Positions 1 to 5,386 of a stretch of DNA of 5,386 nucleotides are shown here, in pieces (the stretch's first letter is position 1; every line of letters begins with the position of its first letter). The notes under the pieces were generated by a model. The model made no database searches. It was not told the DNA's origin and worked only from the letters and a program-made list of their open reading frames with translations. The stretch comes from Verrucomicrobiales bacterium (GTDB taxonomy: Bacteria; Verrucomicrobiota; Verrucomicrobiia; Verrucomicrobiales; DEV007): assembly GCA_002705125.1 (NCBI GenBank), contig PAHQ01000034.1:18283-23668 (forward strand). The letters run 5' to 3'. The position numbers and the translations under genes were made by a program.

Positions 1-1029
1 TTCTATTTAGATGGCGAAATGAATCATACATACAATCAGAAACTACCTTTCAATAATTTTAGAAGTCGAAACTATGAAAACGTAGAAATTGAGAATCTTG
101 CATTATTTGGTGAGGCAGATTTTCAAATTCTGCCAAGATGGTCATTATTTGGAGGCCTACGTTATGATCATGAAAAGTTAGGATACTCCCGAATCTATCG
201 TGACATCAAAGACAATGAAGTTATCAATTCTAAATTCACTTCACAGTCCTCATCAGCTGATGCGGTACTGCCAAAGATTGGAATAAATTATAAAATAAAC
301 GAGAACAATACAATTGGTCTTAAATCTCAGAAGTCTTACCGTGCAGGTGGGATGGAATATGATCTACTCAATGACGCTGAATACGAATATAAGGATGAGA
401 AAGTATGGAACTATGAACTTTCATTATCGGGTAACTCACCGGACAAAAAAATTAAATACTCCGCTAACCTTTTCTATATGGACTGGAAAGATCAACAATT
501 AAACATTCCACAAATACCTGGAGATTCTAGCACTGCAATAATTTCTAACGTCAACGACTCTCAGGTATACGGAGGAGAATTAGAAATACAGGCACAAGCA
601 AATGAGAACCTCACTCTATTCGCTTCACTAGGTGCTGCAGTGACTGAATTTGAAGATTTTAAATTAAACCAGTTCAGAACAGAAACGATTCTCTCTGGTG
701 AAAAATTTCCCCGATCTCCAAATTTCACCGCTGCTGTAGGTTTTGAGCATCAATTTGAAAGTGGGTTTTTTCTCGGTGCTGACATGAAATATACCAGTTC
801 CAGGGTTTCACGGTCTATTTTTGAAGGTTTAGAAAGGGACGATCTTCCAGAATATACGATATTAAATCTAAGACTCGGCTACAGGCAAGATGATTGGAGC
901 ATCACAGCATTTGCCAGTAACTTAACTAACGAAGAATACTTTCTCTATCGATACAATACACCAAAACTCCAGGTAGGCACAATAGGGCTAGAGCGTTACG
1001 TTGGTCTCAGAGTCACCTACAATTTCTAA
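1..1029 (+). CDS. TonB-dependent outer-membrane receptor, C-terminal beta-barrel part (5' truncated by window edge)
   Basis: The reading frame is open from the first base and ends with TAA at 1027..1029, giving 342 visible residues; the ATG at 19 is internal, not a start. Family receptors are usually about 650 to 1000 residues, so the signal peptide, TonB box, plug and first barrel strands lie upstream. The visible part looks like the later strands of a 22-strand barrel: alternating aromatic/polar strands, a SYRAGG motif (about 334..351) followed by an acidic/aromatic stretch and WNYELSLSG, then the LFYMDWKDQQL strand, a NLTNEEYF turn (919..942) and a last strand ending RVTYNF. The terminal Phe is the classical BAM recognition signal. 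Family members use TonB/ExbBD energy to import siderophores, cobalamin, glycans or other large ligands. The ligand cannot be told without the plug and upstream genes. The style resembles siderophore-type (FecA/CirA-like) receptors more than SusC, and no SusD-like gene follows. The next gene begins 46 bases downstream on the same strand. Confidence 0.9.
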   Translation, partial: FYLDGEMNHTYNQKLPFNNFRSRNYENVEIENLALFGEADFQILPRWSLFGGLRYDHEKLGYSRIYRDIKDNEVINSKFTSQSSSADAVLPKIGINYKINENNTIGLKSQKSYRAGGMEYDLLNDAEYEYKDEKVWNYELSLSGNSPDKKIKYSANLFYMDWKDQQLNIPQIPGDSSTAIISNVNDSQVYGGELEIQAQANENLTLFASLGAAVTEFEDFKLNQFRTETILSGEKFPRSPNFTAAVGFEHQFESGFFLGADMKYTSSRVSRSIFEGLERDDLPEYTILNLRLGYRQDDWSITAFASNLTNEEYFLYRYNTPKLQVGTIGLERYVGLRVTYNF

Positions 1030-1075
1030 AAAATAATTCCTATTCCTGTATGGAACTCGCCAAGCATAAAAATTT

Positions 1076-4000
1076 ATGTTATCTATATCAATCGAGATGA
1101 TGGTTCACCGCTTAACTATTTTATTGGTGTTTTTATTGCACTCTCAGAGCTTTGCTGAAAAAATTGAGTTCAATAAAAGTATTAAGCCTATACTATCGAA
1201 CAACTGTTTTTCATGCCATGGACCTGACGCCAAAGTTGTCAAAGGAGACCTTCAGCTTCACCTCAGAGAAAAGGCGACCTCTGAATTAAAAAAGTCAGGT
1301 GAACGAGCAATCGTTCCTGGGGACCGAGATGAGAGTAGTCTTTGGCACAGAATTACTTCGACTGATCCTGATGAACAAATGCCACCCCCTGAATCAAATC
1401 ATAAACTTAGCAGTGAGGAAATTAAAACGATAGGTCAATGGATTGATGAAGGTGCTGAATACCAAGGACACTGGTCATTCCAACCGATCAACCCTAAAGA
1501 AGGTAATATTGATGATTTCATAAAATCGAAATTAACTGAGGCGGGATTAACCTCTTCAGTTACAGCGGATCCCCAAACATTAATCAGGCGCCTCAGTTTA
1601 GACCTTACTGGATTACCTCCTACTCAAAGTGAGATTAATAAATTCATAAGTGACCAAAGTGTTAATGCCTACGAAAAAACAGTAGACCGGTTACTTAGTT
1701 CAAAAGCTTTTGCTGAGAGACTAGCGGTAAACTGGCTTGACGCGGCTAGATATGCAGACACTAACGGGTATTCAATTGATGATCATAGAGACATGTGGGT
1801 TTGGAGAGACTGGGTTATTTCTTCTTTTCTTGAGAATAAACCTTTTGATCAATTCACCCTTGAACAAATTGCCGGTGACTTGATACCTAACAATACGAAT
1901 CAACAAAAGGTCGCCACAGGGTTTCTTAGGAATAGTATGAACACACATGAAGGAGGAACCATTGCAGAAGAGTACCGAGTCACCTATACCGCCGACAAAG
2001 TTGATACAGTATCAACGGTTTTCATGGGGATGACTATGAAATGCGCTCAATGCCATGACCATAAATATGATCCAATTTCCCAAGAAGAGTATTACAAATT
2101 CTATGCATTCTTTAATACATCTAGTGAACCTGGGAACGGAGCTATAAATGCAAACACTGCGCCATTGATCGAAGCAGAGTCACCAATCTGCTCAATCGAC
2201 CGAGTCAAAAGAGACGCCGGCATGAGGATAAAAGAACTTCGGAAGAAACGTATCAATCCAGAGGTAAATTTAGCCAAAGAAAGAGATGAATGGGAAAATA
2301 AAAAACTAGAATCCTTAAACAATCAGCGCCCAAATTCTGATAAAAATGATACTCAATTTAAAATTGATGATTCGGTCAAATGGATCTGGTCTGACAAAGA
2401 TAATAAATCTGCAAGCGCAGAGTTCAAAAAAACCTTCAATCTAGAAAATGATCCATTAAAAGCTTTCATTTGGTTCACTTGTGACAACGAATGTAAAATC
2501 AAGATCAATGAACAAAATATTGGAACGAACGAAGACTGGACAAAGCCAAAACAAATAAGTGTAAAGAATTTATTAAAAGGGCCTAATACAATCTACGTTC
2601 AGGCCACAAACCAAGCAGGTTCGGCGGCTGGGTTCATTTTAAGCATGCACATCATTCTCCCCTCTGGAGAAAAAATTAATATAGTTTCAGACTCAAGTTG
2701 GGACTCACGAACGAGTAAGCTCGATAATAAAAATTGGGCTAAAGCTGCTAGTATTGCTAGTTACGGTGAGGATCCGTGGGGGAAAATTTATCAGGAAAAC
2801 ACTCCAGACGGATTTGATAAGGATCTTTATTTAGCCTTGAGCAAGGATCGCTCCGGGAGAAGTAATGAAGATTGGAACAAGATCAACGACTCATTTTCTT
2901 CAGTCTCAGGAACTTTTAAAATCTACATAAACCAATTAAACCTTGAAGAAAAAGCCATCAAAAAAACAGCTGACACTGGAAAATCAACGGTGATGGTTAT
3001 GAATTACAAACCTAGAAAGACACATATCCTTATCAGAGGCGCATACGACCAGCACGGCGACGAGGTCAATTCCGGAACTCCGTCTGCAATAAAACCAAAA
3101 GATGTCTCGTCTGATAATGAATCCACGAGATTTGATCTAGCAAAATGGCTCATCAATCCTAATCACCCACTTACTTCAAGAGTCATTGTGAACCGTTATT
3201 GGCAAATGATTTTTGGCACGGGACTCGTCAAAACTTCAGAGGACTTTGGATCTCAAGGAGAATACCCTTCACATCCTGAACTACTCGATAGACTTGCAAA
3301 AGATTTTATCAGTAGCGGCTGGGACCTTCGAAAAATGATTAAAAAGATAGTCATGTCGGACACTTACAAGCAAAAATCAAACTTAACTAAGAAGGCAAAA
3401 GAGAAAGATCCTTACAATCGATTATTATCCAGATCTCCAAGATTTAGAATAGATGCAGAATTTGTGAGAGACTCTGCTCTCTTTGCCTCTGGACTATTGA
3501 ACCGTGAGATCGGAGGGCCAAGCGTCTATCCTTATCAACCTAATGACTTATGGGCTGATGTGAGTCACTACGGTTACCCTGCTGGATTCACCTCCCAAAA
3601 ATACTTACCGGGTTCCGGTAGTGCTAATCATAGAAGGAGCATGTACACCGTTTGGAAAAGGACTTCGCCTCCACCTTCAATGATTATATTTGACGCTCCG
3701 AACAGAGAAACTTGTACGGTAAGAAGACTACAAACAAATACTCCTATGCAGGCACTCGTTCTCCAAAATGACCCTCAATATCTTGAAGCTGCAGTATCAC
3801 TCGGCAAGATTATGTCATTAAAACCGACTCCCCAAGAAGGCATAAAAGAAGGCTTCATCAAGACATTAGGTCGGAAACCAAAGCAAAAAGAATTAACAAT
3901 TTTGATGTCATCTCTAACTCATTACCTATCAACCTATGAGTCTCGTCAAAAGGATGCTATTTATTTACTGAAGGCTGGCCAGTCTATTGTAAAAAATTCA

Positions 4001-4081
4001 ATGGATGCCAAGAAGAATGCTGCTTGGACTTTAGTGGCAAGCACTTTATTAAACATGGATGAATTTGTAACTAAGCAATGA
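1076..4081 (+). CDS. PSD1-type planctomycete cytochrome C / DUF1549 / DUF1553 domain protein
   Basis: This is a complete 1001-residue protein, counted from ATG 1076, near the upper end of the usual 700 to 1100 for the family. Domains in order are: a Sec signal peptide; a PSCyt1 cytochrome-c-like domain (about 32-125) with CFSCH at 44-48 and MPPP at 102-105 as possible distal heme ligand; PSCyt2/DUF1549 (about 144-350) with [27 protein letters not shown] and a second CxxCH in [12 protein letters not shown] (323-327); a charged, probably helical linker (about 375-415); a beta-sandwich insert (about 436-543); and DUF1553 (about 685-950) with [38 protein letters not shown] and [13 protein letters not shown]. 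The short motif [19 protein letters not shown] (647-665) joins insert and DUF1553 and is typical of the family. The protein should be exported and act in the periplasm or at the envelope. The reaction is unknown; redox chemistry or glycan breakdown is inference. Start choice: 1076 is the longest option, but ATG 1097 or 1100 gives a cleaner signal peptide. No start has a convincing Shine-Dalgarno sequence. Confidence 0.93.
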   Translation: MLSISIEMMVHRLTILLVFLLHSQSFAEKIEFNKSIKPILSNNCFSCHGPDAKVVKGDLQLHLREKATSELKKSGERAIVPGDRDESSLWHRITSTDPDEQMPPPESNHKLSSEEIKTIGQWIDEGAEYQGHWSFQPINPKEGNIDDFIKSKLTEAGLTSSVTADPQTLIRRLSLDLTGLPPTQSEINKFISDQSVNAYEKTVDRLLSSKAFAERLAVNWLDAARYADTNGYSIDDHRDMWVWRDWVISSFLENKPFDQFTLEQIAGDLIPNNTNQQKVATGFLRNSMNTHEGGTIAEEYRVTYTADKVDTVSTVFMGMTMKCAQCHDHKYDPISQEEYYKFYAFFNTSSEPGNGAINANTAPLIEAESPICSIDRVKRDAGMRIKELRKKRINPEVNLAKERDEWENKKLESLNNQRPNSDKNDTQFKIDDSVKWIWSDKDNKSASAEFKKTFNLENDPLKAFIWFTCDNECKIKINEQNIGTNEDWTKPKQISVKNLLKGPNTIYVQATNQAGSAAGFILSMHIILPSGEKINIVSDSSWDSRTSKLDNKNWAKAASIASYGEDPWGKIYQENTPDGFDKDLYLALSKDRSGRSNEDWNKINDSFSSVSGTFKIYINQLNLEEKAIKKTADTGKSTVMVMNYKPRKTHILIRGAYDQHGDEVNSGTPSAIKPKDVSSDNESTRFDLAKWLINPNHPLTSRVIVNRYWQMIFGTGLVKTSEDFGSQGEYPSHPELLDRLAKDFISSGWDLRKMIKKIVMSDTYKQKSNLTKKAKEKDPYNRLLSRSPRFRIDAEFVRDSALFASGLLNREIGGPSVYPYQPNDLWADVSHYGYPAGFTSQKYLPGSGSANHRRSMYTVWKRTSPPPSMIIFDAPNRETCTVRRLQTNTPMQALVLQNDPQYLEAAVSLGKIMSLKPTPQEGIKEGFIKTLGRKPKQKELTILMSSLTHYLSTYESRQKDAIYLLKAGQSIVKNSMDAKKNAAWTLVASTLLNMDEFVTKQ
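1100..1156 (+). other. Sec signal peptide of the PSD1-type protein
   Basis: Read from the ATG at 1100, the leader is MVHR (basic n-region), then LTILLVFLL (hydrophobic core), then HSQSFA, with a probable cleavage after Ala at 1154..1156 (Ser at -3, Ala at -1) just before EKIEFNKSI. Starting at 1076 would add MLSISIEM, with an acidic residue ahead of the core, which is atypical. This favours initiation at 1097 or 1100. Sec export matches the CxxCH motifs, because c-type heme is attached outside the cytoplasmic membrane. Confidence 0.7.
1205..1219 (+). other. First CxxCH heme-binding motif (PSCyt1 domain)
   Basis: The codons give CFSCH, followed by GPDAK, the typical NCFSCHGPD signature of planctomycete cytochrome C domains. 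The downstream MPPP at 1379..1390 offers a methionine as the possible second axial ligand. Covalent heme attachment is expected from the motif but is not proven for this family. Confidence 0.85.
2042..2056 (+). other. Second CxxCH motif (DUF1549 domain)
   Basis: The codons give CAQCH in the context [16 protein letters not shown], which is the conserved core of DUF1549. It satisfies the c-type heme attachment pattern, but the adjacent DHKYDP residues are equally compatible with metal binding. Whether it carries heme is unknown. Confidence 0.75.
2381..2704 (+). other. Inserted beta-sandwich (galactose-binding-like) domain inside the PSD1-type protein
   Basis: Residues about 436-543 run from WIWSD, through [57 protein letters not shown] and [12 protein letters not shown], to SDSSWDSR. 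This is the pattern of the carbohydrate-binding-like jelly rolls attached to alpha-L-rhamnosidases and GH2-type enzymes: a strand with DN and a 'NG'-like turn, a tryptophan, then a G-x-N-x-I-x-V-x-A-x-N strand and a D-x-S-W strand. C469 and C473 (C-D-N-E-C) could form a disulfide in the exported protein. The fold call is from pattern only; ligand binding is inference. Confidence 0.6.
4078..4081 (+). promoter_or_regulatory. ATGA stop/start overlap between the PSD1-type gene and the DUF1501 gene
   Basis: The TGA stop of the upstream gene (4079..4081) shares bases with the ATG start of the next gene (4078..4080). No strong Shine-Dalgarno sequence precedes this ATG, so translation probably depends on ribosomes terminating on the upstream gene. 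It shows that the two genes share a transcript and suggests a fixed production ratio. Confidence 0.85.
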
Positions 4082-4185
4082 ACATTTCAGACCATATTAA
4101 TTCATCATCTAATATAATTAATAGACGATCTTTACTTGGCCAGTCCGGTATTGCTCTAGGCTCTCTTGCTGCGGCGTCAATGCTC
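4078..4185 (+). other. Twin-arginine (Tat) signal region of the DUF1501 protein
   Basis: Arg16-Arg17 (4123..4128) are followed by SLLGQSG and the mild hydrophobic core [12 protein letters not shown]. This fits the (S/T)RRxFLK-type motif, with Asn before the arginines and Leu in place of Phe. The n-region of about 15 residues is polar and rich in Ser and Asn, as is common for this family. The cleavage site is uncertain, perhaps near the AAAS stretch (4171..4182). Confidence 0.8.
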
Positions 4186-5386
4186 AAAGGAGAAACATCT
4201 TCACCAATAAATAAAGGTTTACTTGGGCTTCCTCACTTCAAAGCCAAGGCTAAAAGAGTGATTTACATGTTCCAGTCCGGAGGTCCATCACACATCGATT
4301 TATTCGATCACTCTGAAAGAATTAACGAACTTCACGGATCAGAATTACCTAAAAGCGTTAGAGGCGGCCAAAGGCTAACGGGCATGACAGCAGGCTTAAA
4401 AAAATTATTAGTTTGTGGACCAGTATCTCCAATGAAGCAGAGGGGAAATTCTGGGACATGGATGAGCGACATGGTTCCCTACACAGGAAAAGTAGCTGAT
4501 AAAATCACGGTGGTAAACTCCATGCACACGGAAGCGATTAATCATGACCCCGGGATTACTCTACTAAACACAGGCTCTCAAATACCTGGAAGGCCAAGCC
4601 TTGGGTCATGGGCAAGTTATGGGCTAGGCAGCAGCAACTCTAATATGCCCTCATATATTGTTTTAATATCCCAAGGCAATGGAAAGAACCCAGGCCAGCC
4701 AATTTTTTCTCGTCTGTGGGGTAGCGGCTTCCTACCGAGTCAGCACCAAGGCGTCTTGATGCGAAGCGGTAAAAACCCCCTGCTCTATCTCAATGACCCT
4801 CCGGGTATTGACCGTTCAACGAGAAGAAGAATGTTAGACGACCTAGCGTCACTCAATAAGGAGACCTATCAGGAATTCGCGGATCCGGAAATTGAAACCA
4901 GGATTGCTCAATATGAAATGGCATTTAGGATGCAAACAGCAGCACCTGAAATTGTAGATATCTCTAATGAACCAAAAAGCACTTTCAAACTTTACGGCGA
5001 AGAAGCTAGAAAACCGGGAACCTATGCTTATAACTGCCTGCTAGCGAGGAGACTCGCAGAACGCGACGTCCGATTCATTCAATTATTTCATCGCGGTTGG
5101 GACCAACACGGCAGCCTAATACCTCATCTTAGTGCGCAATGTAAAGACACTGACCAGCCCTCTGCTGCATTGGTCACAGATCTAGAGCAAAGAGGACTAT
5201 TGAAAGATACAATTATCATTTGGGGGGGTGAATTTGGTCGCACAGCATACAGTCAAGGTTCATTAAGAAACGGAAGAGACCATCACGGCCGTTGCTTCAG
5301 CATTTGGATGGCTGGTGGAGGGATCAAGCAAGGCCATGTCCATGGAAAAACTGATGACTATTGCTATAATATTGAAAAAGACCCTG
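4078..5386 (+). CDS. DUF1501 family protein with Tat leader (3' truncated by window edge)
   Basis: The frame opens at ATG 4078 and stays open to the window end, giving 436 full codons; family members are usually about 450 to 490 residues, so only a short C-terminus is missing. DUF1501 belongs to the alkaline phosphatase/sulfatase-like superfamily by fold; its reaction is not established. Visible family motifs are: a Tat leader with NRRSLLG (15-21); [17 protein letters not shown] (61-77); [18 protein letters not shown] (149-166); [16 protein letters not shown] (171-186); [22 protein letters not shown] (324-345); [10 protein letters not shown] (380-389); and [19 protein letters not shown] (399-417). 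Asp74, His156/Asp157, Asp342/His344 and Asp401/His402/His403 are candidate metal ligands, by analogy with the superfamily. The sulfatase C-x-P-x-R nucleophile signature is not seen, so it should not be called a true sulfatase. It directly follows its usual PSD1 partner with an ATGA overlap. Tat export implies folding, perhaps with cofactor loading, in the cytoplasm. Confidence 0.92.
   Translation, partial: MNISDHINSSSNIINRRSLLGQSGIALGSLAAASMLKGETSSPINKGLLGLPHFKAKAKRVIYMFQSGGPSHIDLFDHSERINELHGSELPKSVRGGQRLTGMTAGLKKLLVCGPVSPMKQRGNSGTWMSDMVPYTGKVADKITVVNSMHTEAINHDPGITLLNTGSQIPGRPSLGSWASYGLGSSNSNMPSYIVLISQGNGKNPGQPIFSRLWGSGFLPSQHQGVLMRSGKNPLLYLNDPPGIDRSTRRRMLDDLASLNKETYQEFADPEIETRIAQYEMAFRMQTAAPEIVDISNEPKSTFKLYGEEARKPGTYAYNCLLARRLAERDVRFIQLFHRGWDQHGSLIPHLSAQCKDTDQPSAALVTDLEQRGLLKDTIIIWGGEFGRTAYSQGSLRNGRDHHGRCFSIWMAGGGIKQGHVHGKTDDYCYNIEKDP

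Noticed and set aside
314..502. A 62-codon + strand open frame inside the receptor gene
   Set aside because: It lies wholly within the receptor coding region in another frame, and its product has no recognisable features; it is a shadow frame.
1043..1055. Small inverted repeat TTCC-TGTAT-GGAA between the first two genes
   Set aside because: The stem has only 4 base pairs and no following T-run, too weak to call a terminator or operator.
1030..1099. Possible promoter with a CATAAA -10-like box near 1065
   Set aside because: No convincing -35 element at the right spacing, and AT-rich DNA yields such boxes by chance; a separate promoter here can be neither supported nor excluded.
2101..2322. 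A 73-codon - strand open frame within the PSD1-type gene
   Set aside because: It is antisense to a well-supported coding region, has no family-like motif, and its Ser/Phe-rich composition is what the complement of a Lys/Glu-rich helix would give.
1..5386. The window length equals the phiX174 genome length (5386 bases)
   Set aside because: The content is a bacterial receptor, a PSD1-type gene and a DUF1501 gene, with coding frames running off both ends; nothing resembles a microvirus, so the length is coincidental or chosen.
4078..5386. Annotating the last gene as a sulfatase
   Set aside because: Only the superfamily fold and metal-like motifs are suggested; the C/S-x-P-x-R signature is not seen, so DUF1501 is the supportable name.
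1..5386. CRISPR arrays, tRNA or rRNA genes, insertion-sequence ends, long direct repeats
   Set aside because: None were seen on reading either strand; nearly every base is accounted for by the three genes.

Overview
The window carries three co-directional + strand genes: the 3' end of a TonB-dependent outer-membrane receptor (1..1029), a complete large planctomycete-type cytochrome/DUF1549/DUF1553 protein (1076..4081), and the 5' part of a DUF1501 protein with a twin-arginine leader (4078..5386, running off the right edge). Coding density is almost total. The only non-coding stretch is 46 bases at 1030..1075. No RNA gene, mobile element, CRISPR array or clear terminator was seen.

The organism is probably a member of the Planctomycetes-Verrucomicrobia-Lentisphaerae group. 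The pairing of a PSCyt1-DUF1549-DUF1553 gene followed directly by a DUF1501 gene is a hallmark of these bacteria, where it occurs in many paralogous copies. The TonB-dependent receptor shows a Gram-negative-type outer membrane. The DNA looks AT-rich by eye, with many AAA/AAT/ATT codons. This fits a low-GC, perhaps marine, verrucomicrobial or related lineage better than the classical high-GC planctomycetes, but the species cannot be named from this window.

The three genes could form one transcription unit. The receptor would bring a ligand across the outer membrane. The Sec-exported cytochrome-type protein, with two CxxCH motifs and a central carbohydrate-binding-like beta domain, and the Tat-exported alkaline-phosphatase-superfamily-like DUF1501 protein would then act on something in the periplasm. 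The last two genes overlap by ATGA, so translational coupling is likely. The biochemical function of the PSD1/DUF1501 pair is not established. A role in breaking down complex or sulfated polysaccharides is often suggested from genomic context and remains inference here.

The architecture is a known family pair and not a clearly new system. The points most worth a second look are the receptor linkage, the inserted beta domain, the two-route export of the pair, and the conserved but functionally unassigned motifs.
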